DNA from: Allohoeflea poritis
Lineage (GTDB): Bacteria > Pseudomonadota > Alphaproteobacteria > Rhizobiales > Rhizobiaceae
Length of the DNA stretch: 64,000 nt
Direction of reading: 5' to 3'
NCBI RefSeq assembly: GCF_027889715.1
Contig: NZ_JAPJZH010000005.1
Span: forward strand, 271,477-335,476
Shown: piece by piece, positions 17,898-27,346 of the stretch
Layout of the letters: each line of letters opens with the position of its first letter
Numbering within the stretch: the first letter of the stretch is position 1
Notes under the pieces: generated by a model
Databases searched by the model: none
Told to the model about the DNA's origin: nothing
Seen by the model: the letters and a program-made list of their open reading frames with translations, nothing else
Program-made: the position numbers and the translations under genes

Positions 17898-19166
17898 TTA
17901 TTCGAGCCAGTCAGGCACCGAATCGAGCGCGATCAATTCCTCATAGGTGCCCCTGGGCCGCACGACGTGGAAACGGTCGTCATGCACCATGACCTCGGGC
18001 ACCAGAAGCCGCGAATTATAGGTGGAGGACTGGACGGCGCCATAGGCCCCGGCCGTGCTGACGGCAAGCAGATCGCCCGCCCGCAACGCCGGCATGTCCC
18101 GGTCCTGTGCAAGGAAATCGCCGCTTTCGCAGACCGGCCCGACCACGTCCGCCCGGATACGCGGCGCATCGGCATCCGGTGCCACGACAGGCCTGATATC
18201 ATGCCAGGCCTCGTAGAGTGTCGGACGGATCAGGTCGTTCATGGCGGCATCGACGATGACGAAGGATTTCGACCCGGTGTCCTTCACATGGATGACTTCG
18301 GTGACGAGGATACCGGCATTGCCCGCGATCATCCGGCCGGGTTCGAAAATCACCTTGCAGTTCAGTGATTTGACATGCTCCAGCACGACATCCGCATAGG
18401 CTTCGGGGTCCGGCGGCGGATCGTTGTCGTCCCGATAGGGGATCCCGAGGCCGCCGCCGACATCGACATGGTCGATATTGTGTCCGGCATCGCGCAGCCG
18501 GGCAACGAGCGTGTGCAGCAGCTTGAAGGCATCGTCATAGGGCTGCAAATCGGTGATCTGGCTGCCGATATGCATATCGATACCGGTGACCTCTATACCG
18601 CTTAGTTCGGCGGCCCGTGCGTACACGTCTTCCGCGCGGCGCCAGCTTATGCCGAACTTGTCTTCCTTCTTGCCGGTCGAAATCTTCGCGTGGGTCCTGG
18701 CATCGACATCCGGATTGATGCGGAATGAGACCGGCGCCTTCTTGCCCTTGTGTTCGGCCCGCGCGTTGACACGTTCAAGCTCCGGCTCCGATTCGATGTT
18801 GAAGCACAAAATCCCTGCGTCGAGCGCGAAGTCGATTTCGCGCACTGTTTTTCCGACGCCGGAAAATACGATCTTCCGGGGTGGAATGCCGGCAGCGAGC
18901 GCGCGTCTCAACTCGCCCTCGGACACCACATCGGCGCCAGCCCCCAGCCGCGCCAGTGTCGCCAGCACGGCCTGGTTCGAATTTGCCTTCATGGCGTAGC
19001 AGACCAGCGAATCGACACTGGAAAAAGCGTCGGCAAAAACCTTGTAGTGGCGCGTCAGCGTGGCGGTCGAATAGCAATAGAAGGGCGTGCCGACCGATTG
19101 CGCGATATCGGCAATGCTGACGTCCTCGGCGAAGAGGACGCCGTCCCTGTATTCGAAATGATTCAC
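17898..19166 (-). CDS. lysA: Diaminopimelate decarboxylase
   Basis: 422 residues of the alanine-racemase-fold PLP decarboxylases. The PLP lysine is K60 in C-Y-A-M-K-A-N; the phosphate-binding glycines are in D-V-G-G-G-L-G; E-P-G-R is near 280, and the C-E-S-G-D-F motif near 345 gives the active-site cysteine from the partner subunit. It makes L-lysine from meso-diaminopimelate. The start lies ten bases after the stop of the small lipoprotein gene, indicating co-transcription with argH and lptM. Confidence 0.96.
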   Translation of the reverse strand: MNHFEYRDGVLFAEDVSIADIAQSVGTPFYCYSTATLTRHYKVFADAFSSVDSLVCYAMKANSNQAVLATLARLGAGADVVSEGELRRALAAGIPPRKIVFSGVGKTVREIDFALDAGILCFNIESEPELERVNARAEHKGKKAPVSFRINPDVDARTHAKISTGKKEDKFGISWRRAEDVYARAAELSGIEVTGIDMHIGSQITDLQPYDDAFKLLHTLVARLRDAGHNIDHVDVGGGLGIPYRDDNDPPPDPEAYADVVLEHVKSLNCKVIFEPGRMIAGNAGILVTEVIHVKDTGSKSFVIVDAAMNDLIRPTLYEAWHDIRPVVAPDADAPRIRADVVGPVCESGDFLAQDRDMPALRAGDLLAVSTAGAYGAVQSSTYNSRLLVPEVMVHDDRFHVVRPRGTYEELIALDSVPDWLE

Positions 19167-19176
19167 GGCAGCGCCT

Positions 19177-19362
19177 CTACTGGATCAGCGGATCGAGAAT
19201 GAAGCGCCGGTCCTTGCGCTCCGGCTCCTCATTGCCATCCGTATTCTCGATGACGGGCTCGGAGCGCGGAATGTCCAGATCGCTCTTCTTGCCGCAGCCG
19301 GCGGCAACCAGCGCGGTCAGGCTCAAGAGGGCAGCGAGTTTTGCGGCATTCGAAACAGTCAT
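19177..19362 (-). CDS. lptM: Small lipoprotein, LptM-like
   Basis: 61 residues. A signal peptide with hydrophobic core (about 7-21) ends in A-A-G-C, a lipobox, giving a mature lipoprotein that begins C-G-K-K-x-D-L-x-x-P. That start and the position just before lysA match the LptM/LppL family; LptM in E. coli promotes oxidative maturation of the LPS translocon LptD at the outer membrane. The role here is inferred by family and position. The open frame continues upstream, but ATG 19362 is the only start that yields a proper signal peptide. Confidence 0.75.
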   Translation of the reverse strand: MTVSNAAKLAALLSLTALVAAGCGKKSDLDIPRSEPVIENTDGNEEPERKDRRFILDPLIQ

Positions 19363-19457
19363 GGCTGGCTCGCATTCATCCGGAATTGCAGGTGCAGACC
19401 TTTTAACGGACTTCCGATGAAATGTGCACCCTGTTTGTCTGTTTATCGCCTCACAAA

Positions 19458-20846
19458 TCAAAGCCGACCGCGCCACCAGTTGATCTGTTCGCGGACATTG
19501 GCGGGCGCGGTGCCGCCGAAGCTTGTGCGGCTGGCGACCGACGCGTCGACGCTCAGGACGTCAAAGACGCTCTCGGTAATGGCGCCGTTGATCTTCTGAA
19601 TATCCTCAAGCGGCAGGTCGGCAAGCCCGCAGCCTTTTTCCTCGGCCAGGGCCACCGCCTTTCCCGTCACATGATGGGCGTCCCGGAAGGGCAGTCCGGC
19701 CTCTCGCACCAGCCAGTCGGCCAGATCCGTGGCGGTCGAATAGCCGGCGCCGGCGGCCGCTTTCATGGCCTGTGCCGATATCTGCATGTCTCCGACCATG
19801 CCGGTCATCGCGGCGAGCGCCAGTTCGAGCGTTTCGGCGGCATCGAAGACTTGCTCCTTGTCTTCCTGCATGTCCTTGGAATAGGCGAGCGGCAGGCCCT
19901 TCATGACCGTCAGCAAGGCGATCAGCGCGCCGTTGATGCGCCCGGTCTTGGCCCGGACGAGCTCGGCGGCGTCCGGATTCTTCTTTTGCGGCATGATGGA
20001 AGAGCCGGTCGAAAAGGCATCCGACAGGCGCACAAAGCCGAATTGCGGCGTCGACCAGATGACGATTTCCTCGGCGAGGCGCGACAGATGGGTTCCGCAG
20101 ATGGCTGCGAGACCGAGGAACTCCAGCGCGAAATCGCGGTCGGAAACCGTGTCGATGGAGTTGCGCGTGGGTGCCGAGAAGCCCAGCGCTTCCGCCGTCT
20201 GCTGGCGGTTGATCGCAAAGCCGGTCCCTGCAAGGGCTGCGGCGCCCAGCGGGCATTCGTCGAGGCGGGTCAAGGCATCGCGCACCCGCGAGCGGTCACG
20301 GCCGAACATTTCCACATAGGCCATGCAGTGGTGTCCGAAGGTGACCGGCTGGGCGGTCTGCAGGTGGGTGAAACCCGGCATGACCGTGTCGGCGTGTTCC
20401 TCGGCGCGTTCGAGCAGGACGCCGATCAGCCTGGTCAGCGCCGTCTCGGTGTTTTCCAACTGGGCCGACACCCACAGGCGGAAGTCGAGCGCCACCTGGT
20501 CGTTGCGCGAGCGCGCGGTGTGGAGCCGGCCGGCGGCCGCGCCGATCAGCTCGGCGAGCCGCGCCTCGATATTCATGTGTATGTCTTCAAGGCGCCGCGA
20601 GAATTCGAAGGTGCCGGCTTCGATTTCTGACAAAATCGTGTTCAGCCCGTCCACTATCTTGTCACGGTCGTCCGCGCTAATTATGCCGGTATCGGCGAGC
20701 ATGTCGGCATGGGCAAGCGAACCGGCGATGTCCTGGGCATAGAGTTTGCGGTCGAAATCGATCGAGGCGTTGATTTCTTCCATGATCGCATCGGGGCCGG
20801 AGGCGAAGCGTCCGCCCCACATCTTGTTGGAGGATTTGCCGGTCAT
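19458..20846 (-). CDS. argH: Argininosuccinate lyase
   Basis: 462 residues. The family signature [11 protein letters not shown] containing the catalytic serine loop is near residue 280, and T-H-L-Q-x-A-Q-P near 160 supplies the catalytic histidine region. It releases arginine and fumarate in the last step of arginine synthesis. First gene of the leftward argH-lptM-lysA set. Its ATG is only 28 bases from the divergent tlpA start, so the two promoters must overlap or lie inside the opposite coding region. Confidence 0.96.
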   Translation of the reverse strand: MTGKSSNKMWGGRFASGPDAIMEEINASIDFDRKLYAQDIAGSLAHADMLADTGIISADDRDKIVDGLNTILSEIEAGTFEFSRRLEDIHMNIEARLAELIGAAAGRLHTARSRNDQVALDFRLWVSAQLENTETALTRLIGVLLERAEEHADTVMPGFTHLQTAQPVTFGHHCMAYVEMFGRDRSRVRDALTRLDECPLGAAALAGTGFAINRQQTAEALGFSAPTRNSIDTVSDRDFALEFLGLAAICGTHLSRLAEEIVIWSTPQFGFVRLSDAFSTGSSIMPQKKNPDAAELVRAKTGRINGALIALLTVMKGLPLAYSKDMQEDKEQVFDAAETLELALAAMTGMVGDMQISAQAMKAAAGAGYSTATDLADWLVREAGLPFRDAHHVTGKAVALAEEKGCGLADLPLEDIQKINGAITESVFDVLSVDASVASRTSFGGTAPANVREQINWWRGRL

Positions 20847-20874
20847 GTCTCAGTCAACTCCGGAGATGACGTGA

Positions 20875-21570
20875 ATGTCAGAACAAAATAAATCGAACCG
20901 CGGAACGGTCAAAATTGCGGGCGCCGCAATCGTGCTGGTCGTGGTTGGCGTCGTTGCTGCGGTATACGTGAACGGGGCGGGTTCTGGCAACACGTCCGAT
21001 GCCGTGGCAGGTGCCGATTCCGGTCCGGCCTGCTCGGCGACCGTCGCGCTTGCCGAGGCGATCCAGCCCTTTGCGAGCGGACAGGTCGCGGCAATGGCCT
21101 CGGCAAGCGAGCCGAAGGCCCTGACATCGCTGGCCTTCAACAATCCGGACGGCGAGAAAATGTCACTCGCCGCTCTTTCCGGAAAGACCGTGCTGATCAA
21201 TCTGTGGGCCACCTGGTGTGCGCCCTGCCGCGAGGAAATGCCGGCGCTCGACGAATTGCAGGCGGCGATGGGCAGTGAGGATTTCGAGGTCGTCGCGATC
21301 AATATCGACACCGGCGACGATACGAAACCGAAGAATTTCCTGAACGAGATCGGCGTGGAGCATCTCGGCTTCTACCGCGACAATACGATGGGCGTGTTCA
21401 ACGATCTGAAGAAGCAGGGCCTTGCCTTCGGCCTGCCCGTGACGCTGCTTGTCGATGAGGAAGGGTGTCTTCTCGCCAATATGAACGGGCCGGCTCACTG
21501 GTCGAGCGACGATGCGAAGACCTATATCGGCAAGGCGTTGGAGGGTGTTTCGGAGACACCAAGCGGCTGA
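20875..21570 (+). CDS. tlpA: Membrane-anchored thiol:disulfide oxidoreductase TlpA
   Basis: 231 residues. An N-terminal anchor helix lies at about 12-32, followed by a periplasmic thioredoxin domain with W-C-A-P-C (C115 and C118). Two further cysteines, C53 and one near residue 200, correspond to the structural disulfide described in Bradyrhizobium TlpA. TlpA reduces copper-site thiols in cytochrome oxidase assembly (Sco and CoxB). Divergent from argH as in related genomes. Confidence 0.92.
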   Translation: MSEQNKSNRGTVKIAGAAIVLVVVGVVAAVYVNGAGSGNTSDAVAGADSGPACSATVALAEAIQPFASGQVAAMASASEPKALTSLAFNNPDGEKMSLAALSGKTVLINLWATWCAPCREEMPALDELQAAMGSEDFEVVAINIDTGDDTKPKNFLNEIGVEHLGFYRDNTMGVFNDLKKQGLAFGLPVTLLVDEEGCLLANMNGPAHWSSDDAKTYIGKALEGVSETPSG

Positions 21571-21617
21571 TTTGCCAATGCCCCGATAGCTTCAGACAAC
21601 GACCGGGAAACGTCACG

Positions 21618-21971
21618 ATGCATGACTCCGTTAACCTTGCCGAGAAACTTGCCCTATTCGATGAGCACTGGTCGCCGCGAACCGTGGCCGAGTTCAACGG
21701 TCACGACGTTATGGTGGTCAAGGTGAAAGGCGAATTCAACTGGCACTCCCATGCCGATACCGACGATTTCTTCCTCGTTCTGGAAGGTCAGATCGATATC
21801 GAGCTTCGCGACCGAACCGTCACCCTGAATCCCGGCGAAATGTTCATCGTGCCAAAGGGCGCAGAGCACAGGCCCGTCGCAAGGCAGGAAGCGCATTTAC
21901 TTCTGATCGAGCCAACGGGCACGCCCAATACCGGCGACCCCGAAACCGCGGCCAAGCGTCAGTGCGTTTGA
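21618..21971 (+). CDS. Small cupin-domain protein
   Basis: 117 residues, a single cupin barrel. Motif 1 is W-H-S-H-A-D-T-D-D-F-F, giving two histidines and an acidic ligand, and motif 2 is P-K-G-A-E-H with the third histidine. Such mononuclear cupins act as small-molecule binding or isomerase proteins; no substrate can be named. It follows tlpA by 47 bases and may be co-transcribed. The C-terminus has a single Cys two residues from the end. Confidence 0.82.
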   Translation: MHDSVNLAEKLALFDEHWSPRTVAEFNGHDVMVVKVKGEFNWHSHADTDDFFLVLEGQIDIELRDRTVTLNPGEMFIVPKGAEHRPVARQEAHLLLIEPTGTPNTGDPETAAKRQCV

Positions 21972-21990
21972 TCTTGACCCCGCGGCCTGC

Positions 21991-22695
21991 TCACACCGAT
22001 CGCGTGATGCCGCCGTCGATGCGGATGTTCTGGCCGGTTATGTAGCTGGATTTCGGTGAAGCCAGGAAGGCAATCAGTTCGGATACTTCCTCCACCGTTC
22101 CGTAACGGCCCATGGGAATGCGGGTCCGGCGGTCTTCCTTCTCGGGCAGGCTGTCGATGAAGCCGGGCAGCACGTTGTTCATGCGCACATTGTCGGCGGC
22201 GTATTTGTCGGTGAACAGCTTGGTGAAGGCGGCAAGACCGGAGCGGAAGACACCGGATGTCGGAAACAGCTCCTCCGGCTCGAAGGCCGCATAGGTGGAG
22301 ATGTTGACGATCGATCCGGATTTCTGCGCCTGCATGATCGGCGTGACGATACGGGCCATGCGCACGGCATTGAGCAGGTAGAACTCCATGCCGTCCTGCC
22401 AGTCCTCGTCGGTCAGTTCCAGGATCGGACCCTTCGGACCATGACCGGCGCTGTTGACGACCGCGTCGATCCTTCCCCAGCGCTCCATCGCCGCATCGAC
22501 GATGGCCTGAAGGTCGTCGCTGTTGCGGTTGGAGCCGGAACGGCCGAGGCCGCCGAGTTCCTCAGCGAGTTCGACGCCCTTTCCGGACGAGGACAGGATG
22601 GCGACGTCAAATCCCTCCGCGCTCAGCTTGCGCGCGGCGCCGGCGCCCATGCCGCTACCGCCGCCGACAATGATCGCAACAGGCTGATCAGACAT
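21991..22695 (-). CDS. Short-chain dehydrogenase/reductase-fold protein with altered catalytic residues
   Basis: 234 residues. The dinucleotide-binding motif G-G-G-S-G-M-G is at residues 11-17 and the structural N-x-A-G appears as N-S-A-G near 85. S in N-I-S-T-Y is in the expected catalytic serine position, but the Y-x-x-x-K that should follow is replaced: aligning on the downstream helix (L-A-A-F-T-K) puts Ser at the tyrosine position and Arg at the lysine position. Ordinary hydride-transfer chemistry is therefore doubtful. The gene is 11 bases downstream of hbd and probably co-transcribed with it. Confidence 0.8.
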   Translation of the reverse strand: MSDQPVAIIVGGGSGMGAGAARKLSAEGFDVAILSSSGKGVELAEELGGLGRSGSNRNSDDLQAIVDAAMERWGRIDAVVNSAGHGPKGPILELTDEDWQDGMEFYLLNAVRMARIVTPIMQAQKSGSIVNISTYAAFEPEELFPTSGVFRSGLAAFTKLFTDKYAADNVRMNNVLPGFIDSLPEKEDRRTRIPMGRYGTVEEVSELIAFLASPKSSYITGQNIRIDGGITRSV

Positions 22696-22706
22696 TGACG
22701 TCCTCC

Positions 22707-23588
22707 CTATCGCGTCGGAACGGGCTCGTCGCCGCGATAATCATAAAAACCGCGCCCCGTCTTCTGGCCCAGCCAGCCGGCCTCGACATATTTCACCAGC
22801 AGCGGGCAGGGGCGGTATTTCGAATCGGCGAGGCCGTCATAGAGCACCTGCATGATCGCCAGACAGGTGTCGAGGCCGATGAAGTCGGCGAGCTGCAGCG
22901 GGCCGATCGGATGGTTGGCGCCGAGCCGCATGGAGGTGTCGATTGCCTCGACGGTGCCGACGCCTTCGTAAAGCGTGTAGATCGCCTCATTGATCATCGG
23001 CAGGAGGATGCGGTTGACGATGAAAGCGGGGAAGTCTTCCGCGACGGTTACCGTTTTGTCCAGCGAGGCGACGAAAGCTTTTGAAGCCTCGAAGGTCAGG
23101 TCCTCGGTGGCGATGCCGCGCACCAGTTCAACAAGGCCCATGACCGGCACCGGGTTCATGAAATGGATGCCGATGAAGCGCTCCGGCCGGTCTGTGGCCG
23201 AAGCCAGGCGCGTGATCGACAGCGACGAGGTGTTGGTGGCGAGGATCGCCTCGGGATTCAGGACCGGGCACAGATTTGCGTAGATCTTGCGCTTGACGGT
23301 CTCGTCCTCCGTCGCCGCCTCGATCACCAGGTCCAGCGAGGCCAGGTCCTCGATCTTCGGGGCTGCCGAAATGCGCGATATGGCGTTGTTCTTGTCGTCG
23401 TCACCGAGCGATCCGGCGGAAACCTGCCTTGCCATGTTTCCGTTGATGGTCGCCAGGGCTTCCTTGATGCGCTCCTCGGAAACGTCGTGCAGGCGTACAT
23501 CATAGCCGGCGACGGCGCATACATGCGCAATGCCGTTTCCCATCTGTCCTGCTCCGATGATCCCAACTGACTTGATCGCGCTGGCCAT
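22707..23588 (-). CDS. hbd: 3-hydroxybutyryl-CoA dehydrogenase
   Basis: 293 residues. The NAD-binding G-A-G-Q-M-G is at residues 12-17, the catalytic region has H-F-M-N-P-V-P-V-M near 140 (active-site histidine), and the N-R-I-L-x-P motif lies near 195. It oxidises (S)-3-hydroxybutyryl-CoA or reverses this reaction, linking beta-oxidation and polyhydroxybutyrate metabolism. The start at 23588 has a G-rich stretch upstream; the longer frame to 23642 is not supported. A hairpin separates it from etfA, so it may have its own promoter. Confidence 0.92.
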   Translation of the reverse strand: MASAIKSVGIIGAGQMGNGIAHVCAVAGYDVRLHDVSEERIKEALATINGNMARQVSAGSLGDDDKNNAISRISAAPKIEDLASLDLVIEAATEDETVKRKIYANLCPVLNPEAILATNTSSLSITRLASATDRPERFIGIHFMNPVPVMGLVELVRGIATEDLTFEASKAFVASLDKTVTVAEDFPAFIVNRILLPMINEAIYTLYEGVGTVEAIDTSMRLGANHPIGPLQLADFIGLDTCLAIMQVLYDGLADSKYRPCPLLVKYVEAGWLGQKTGRGFYDYRGDEPVPTR

Positions 23589-23649
23589 GATTATTCCGTT
23601 CTTTTCGGGGTAGAGCCACGCTTTAGCGGGCGTTTCGCGCACAAACTAA

Positions 23650-23681
23650 ATGGCCGGGCTGACAACGTCCAGCCCGGCCAT
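23650..23681 (-). terminator. Terminator hairpin between etfA and hbd
   Basis: Perfect 11-bp inverted repeat ATGGCCGGGCT/AGCCCGGCCAT with a ten-base loop, located 78 bases after the etfA stop. On the minus strand it is followed by TTTAGTTTG, a short T-rich tail. It likely ends or attenuates the etfB-etfA transcript before hbd. Confidence 0.65.
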
Positions 23682-23758
23682 AAAATTAGCGCCACGAATT
23701 TTCCGGCGATGAGACATCGCGCCGCAGGGGCGCTATGCCGTATCGGTCGATTGACCGC

Positions 23759-24688
23759 CTAAAGCGCCTTTTCCAGTTCCGGAAGAACGTCGAAAAGGTC
23801 TGCGACGAGGCCGTAATCGGCAACCTGGAAGATCGGCGCTTCGTCGTCCTTGTTGATGGCGACGATAACCTTGGAGTCCTTCATGCCGGCGAGGTGCTGG
23901 ATGGCACCGGAAATGCCGCAGGCGATGTAGAGTTCCGGGGCGACGACCTTGCCGGTCTGGCCGACCTGCCAGTCATTCGGTGCGTAGCCGGCATCGACGG
24001 CCGCGCGCGACGCGCCGACGGCAGCGCCGAGCTTGTCGGCGACCGGAAGGATGACCTCGTTGAACTTTTCCTCCGAGCCGAGCGCGCGGCCGCCCGAGAT
24101 GATGATCTTGGCGGAGGTGAGTTCGGGACGGTCGCTTTCCGAAAGCTTGTTTTCGACGAAGCTGGAAAGGCCGGGATCACCGGCGGCCGAGACCGTCTCG
24201 ACGGATGCAGAGCCGCCTTCGCCGGCAGCGCCGAAGCCCGCGGTACGCACGGTGATGACCTTCTTGGCGTCGGTTGCCTGCACCGTCTGGATGGCGTTGC
24301 CGGCATAGATCGGGCGCTTGAAGGTATCGGCGCTGACGACGTCGGTGATGTCGGAAACCTGCATGACATCGAGCAGTGCGGCAACGCGCGGCATGATGTT
24401 CTTGCCGTTGGTTGTCGCCGCTGCGATGATCGTGTCATAGCCTTCGGCCAGCGAAACGATCAGCGCGGCGGTCGGCTCGGCGAGGTTTTCGGCCAGCTCG
24501 TCGGATTCGGCCAGCAGCACCTTGGAGACGCCGTCGAGCCCGGATGCCGCATCGGCAGCGGCCTGGGCGTCTTTGCCTGCGACAAGCACATGCACGTCGC
24601 CGCCGATCTGCGAAGCGGCTGAAAGCGCCTTGGCTGTCTGGTCCGAAAGGGACGCGTTGTCATGTTCAGCGAGAAGAAGAATGCTCAT
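23759..24688 (-). CDS. etfA: Electron transfer flavoprotein alpha subunit
   Basis: 309 residues. The C-terminal FAD-binding domain begins with S-G-G-R-A-L-G near residue 200 and includes Q-V-G-Q-T-G-K and the S-G-A-I-Q-H motif near 268, all ETF-alpha signatures. With EtfB it accepts electrons from acyl-CoA dehydrogenases and passes them to the quinone pool. AAAGGAGA is placed well before the ATG. It follows etfB by 17 bases. Confidence 0.95.
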   Translation of the reverse strand: MSILLLAEHDNASLSDQTAKALSAASQIGGDVHVLVAGKDAQAAADAASGLDGVSKVLLAESDELAENLAEPTAALIVSLAEGYDTIIAAATTNGKNIMPRVAALLDVMQVSDITDVVSADTFKRPIYAGNAIQTVQATDAKKVITVRTAGFGAAGEGGSASVETVSAAGDPGLSSFVENKLSESDRPELTSAKIIISGGRALGSEEKFNEVILPVADKLGAAVGASRAAVDAGYAPNDWQVGQTGKVVAPELYIACGISGAIQHLAGMKDSKVIVAINKDDEAPIFQVADYGLVADLFDVLPELEKAL

Positions 24689-24705
24689 GATCGTGTCTCC
24701 TTTCC

Positions 24706-25455
24706 TTAAAGCACGCCGGCTTCGTTCTTGAGCTTGTCGACAAGCTCCGCGACGCTTTCGACCTTGACGCCCGCCTTGCGGCCTTCCGGCTCCTCGGTCG
24801 TCAGGACCTTGAGACGCGGGCTGGTGTCGACGCCGTAATCGGCGGTGGTTTTCTTGTCGAGCGGCTTCTTCTTGGCCTTCATGATGTTGGGCAGTGAAGC
24901 GTAGCGCGGCTCGTTGAGGCGCAGGTCCGTGGTCACGACAGCCGGCAGCTTGATCTCGATCGTCTGCAGGCCGCCATCGACCTCGCGGGTCACGGTGGCG
25001 GCGCCATCGCCGATCTCGACGTCGGAAGCGAAGGTGCCCTGCGACCAGCCGAGCAGCGCCGAGAGCATCTGGCCGGTCTGGTTGGCGTCGTCGTCGATCG
25101 CCTGCTTTCCGACGATAACGAGGCCGGGGTTTTCTTCCTCGACGATCGCTTTCAGGATCTTGGCGACGGCGAGCGGCTCGACCAGGTCGTCCGTCTGTAC
25201 CAGGATGCCGCGGTCGGCGCCCATGGCAAGAGCCGTGCGGATGGTTTCCTCGGCCTTTGCCGGTCCGATGGACACGGCGACGATTTCCTCGGCCTTGCCG
25301 GCTTCTTTCAGGCGGATGGCCTCTTCCACCGAGATCTCGTCAAACGGATTCATGGACATCTTGACATTCGCCAGTTCGACACCCGAACCGTCCGGCCGGA
25401 CGCGTATCTTGACGTTGTAATCGACGACCCTTTTTACGGGGACCAGGATTTTCAT
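24706..25455 (-). CDS. etfB: Electron transfer flavoprotein beta subunit
   Basis: 249 residues beginning [10 protein letters not shown], typical for EtfB. Features include N-P-F-D-E near residue 37, a [16 protein letters not shown] segment near 65-80 and the K-Q-A-I-D-D-D motif near 118, which lines the AMP site. It forms the heterodimer with EtfA. AAAGG lies upstream of the ATG. First gene of the etfB-etfA pair. Confidence 0.95.
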   Translation of the reverse strand: MKILVPVKRVVDYNVKIRVRPDGSGVELANVKMSMNPFDEISVEEAIRLKEAGKAEEIVAVSIGPAKAEETIRTALAMGADRGILVQTDDLVEPLAVAKILKAIVEEENPGLVIVGKQAIDDDANQTGQMLSALLGWSQGTFASDVEIGDGAATVTREVDGGLQTIEIKLPAVVTTDLRLNEPRYASLPNIMKAKKKPLDKKTTADYGVDTSPRLKVLTTEEPEGRKAGVKVESVAELVDKLKNEAGVL

Positions 25456-25679
25456 TCGCTTACCTTTCTCAAATCGTGCGCACGAATGTGCATATCCGGA
25501 ATGCTGAATGATAGCTGGAAGGCGACATCTGCATGTTCAATTCTGGCCAACAGTCGTCCGGACCATTTGATATTTCGAGCCTCGGGGCAGTCACATATCT
25601 GCAAGGCACTGCCTACGTCAATCGCGTATGTGATCGCATTGCGCCGATTCGACGCACCGGTGTCCGTGGCGCGCGGCGC

Positions 25680-26438
25680 TTAGCGCCCCCAGCGGCGCGG
25701 TACGTTTGGAACGGAGGCTCCCTTGCGCGCGACCGCGCGCGGCGAGACGATGCGCCGATCAAAGAGCGGGACCTCGCGCCGTTTCATCAGCACAACGAGG
25801 ATCGCGCCGGCGATGATGCCGCCGACATGGGCGGCCCAGGAAATGCCGCCGCCGCGGTCGATGACGATCATGACAAACTGATAGATCACCCAGAGCGCCA
25901 GCGGAATCCAGGCCGGCAGCGGCAGCGGTATACGGCCAAGCGCCAGCACCCAGACCCGAACGCGCGGATGCAGGACAAGATAGGCGGCCACCACGCCGGC
26001 CACCGCGCCGGATGCGCCGATGAGCGGAGCCTGGGAGCCCGGATCGAGCAGGCCATGGAGCAGGGCGCCGGCCGCCGCGCAGACAAGATAAAACACCAGA
26101 AACCGCAGATGGCCGAGCGCATCCTCGACATTGTCGCCGAAAACCCAGAGGAAAAGCATATTGGTGGCCAGGTGCATGAAATTGGCGTGCAAAAAAGCGT
26201 AGGTGACATAGGTCAGCGGCTCGGGCACGAGCGCAAGGTCCGGAGCCAGCTCGGCGCCGCCATAGGCGACGGCGGGAATGAAGCCGAGGCCCAACACCGC
26301 TGCTTCCGTCAAGGCGCCGCTCGCGCCGCTCAGCGCCGTAGCCAGCCAGACAAGGACATTGATGGCGATCAGGGCGAGCGTGACATATTGGCGGTCAATA
26401 TGATCGAGATCGTTGCGGTCGTGCAGCGGAATGAACAT
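25680..26438 (-). CDS. Rhomboid-family intramembrane serine protease
   Basis: 252 residues with six or seven membrane helices. The helix with H-L-A-T-N (H89, N93) carries the oxyanion-hole residues, the catalytic serine is S143 in G-A-S-G-A-V-A-G, and the catalytic histidine is H204 in A-A-H-V-G-G. All elements for activity are present, so this is probably an active protease that cleaves transmembrane substrates; the substrate is unknown. The C-terminus is short, cytosolic and basic. Separated from the adenosyltransferase gene by 39 bases on the same strand. Confidence 0.92.
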   Translation of the reverse strand: MFIPLHDRNDLDHIDRQYVTLALIAINVLVWLATALSGASGALTEAAVLGLGFIPAVAYGGAELAPDLALVPEPLTYVTYAFLHANFMHLATNMLFLWVFGDNVEDALGHLRFLVFYLVCAAAGALLHGLLDPGSQAPLIGASGAVAGVVAAYLVLHPRVRVWVLALGRIPLPLPAWIPLALWVIYQFVMIVIDRGGGISWAAHVGGIIAGAILVVLMKRREVPLFDRRIVSPRAVARKGASVPNVPRRWGR

Positions 26439-26477
26439 GGTTTGGCCTCCGCCGTCCCAATCTGATCCGGACGCACT

Positions 26478-27053
26478 CTAACGGTGTTCGCCGGGCTTCC
26501 AGAGAATGTCCTTGCGGCCGTTTTCGTTGGCGCAGCGGGCGGCCACGAACAGCAAATCGGACACACGGTTGATATAATGCAGGGCCGTCGGGTTGACCTT
26601 TTCACCGGTATCGGCGAGCGCAACCATGTATCGTTCGGCCCGCCTGGCGATGGTCCGCGCCAGATGCAGGTTCGCCGCAGCAGCCGAACCACCCGGCAAC
26701 ACAAAGGAACGCAGCGGCTCAAGACCGGAATTCAGGCCGTCGATCTCGCCTTCGATCCGCTGAACCTGGCTTTCCGTCACGCGCAGTGGCGTATATTCCG
26801 GTGGTTCGTCGGTCTCCGGCGTTGCGAGATCGGCGCCAAGATCGAAGAAGTCGTTCTGGATGCGGGCAAGGATCGAATCGAGAGCACCGAGTTCGGCTGT
26901 ATGCAGCCGGGCCATGCCGATCGCCGCATTGGCCTCGTCAACGGTGCCGTAAGCCTCGATCCGCAGGTCGTGCTTGGCGCGGCGCTCGCCGCTGCCCAGT
27001 GCCGTTGTCCCGTCGTCACCCGTTCGTGTGTAGATTTTGTTCAGTCTGACCAA
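26478..27053 (-). CDS. Cob(I)yrinic acid a,c-diamide adenosyltransferase (PduO type)
   Basis: 191 residues starting at TTG 27053, with GAGG six bases upstream; this start gives the expected beginning V-R-L-N-K-I-Y-T-R-T-G-D-D-G-T-T, the ATP-binding segment of PduO-type enzymes. R-R-A-E-R near residue 149 and a N-R-x-S-D-L-L-F motif near 168 complete the active site. It transfers adenosyl to cobalt in vitamin B12 salvage or synthesis. It lies 13 bases after the small twin-helix membrane gene. Confidence 0.92.
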   Translation of the reverse strand: MVRLNKIYTRTGDDGTTALGSGERRAKHDLRIEAYGTVDEANAAIGMARLHTAELGALDSILARIQNDFFDLGADLATPETDEPPEYTPLRVTESQVQRIEGEIDGLNSGLEPLRSFVLPGGSAAAANLHLARTIARRAERYMVALADTGEKVNPTALHYINRVSDLLFVAARCANENGRKDILWKPGEHR

Positions 27054-27066
27054 AGCCTGCCTCGCA

Positions 27067-27264
27067 TCAGCGTCCGCCACCGGTGATCCACAATACAACC
27101 ACAATCAGCACGACCGCAATGAACTGCAGGGCGACGCGCAATTGCATGAGCTTGTTGGACAGATTGCCCGAGCCGCCGCGCATCATGTTGAACAGGCCGC
27201 GTATCAGGACAAAGACGACGGCCGCCATGACCACCAGGATCAGATAGTAGAGGAATGTGGCCAT
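27067..27264 (-). CDS. Twin transmembrane helix small protein (HIG1-like)
   Basis: 65 residues: two hydrophobic helices (about 4-22 and 45-62) around a short Gly/Ser/Lys loop with N-K-L-M-Q-L-R-V, characteristic of the small alphaproteobacterial HIG1-like family. Relatives associate with respiratory complexes, but function in bacteria is not assigned. AGGGA precedes ATG 27264; the open frame extends further upstream without a better start. Adjacent to, and likely co-transcribed with, the cobalamin adenosyltransferase. Confidence 0.82.
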   Translation of the reverse strand: MATFLYYLILVVMAAVVFVLIRGLFNMMRGGSGNLSNKLMQLRVALQFIAVVLIVVVLWITGGGR

Positions 27265-27346
27265 GAGGGTTCCCTGCCGATTGACATGTGTGGCGCATAG
27301 ATCGATTTCGCCGTCGCTGCCAGCGTCCGGCCCGTGACATAGTGGC

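Noticed and set aside
19422..20630. 402-codon frame opposite argH
   Set aside because: Antisense shadow of argH.
25533..26465. Open frame opposite the rhomboid gene and running over its upstream region
   Set aside because: Shadow of the rhomboid gene; the composition is Arg/Ala/Asp-rich with no domain.
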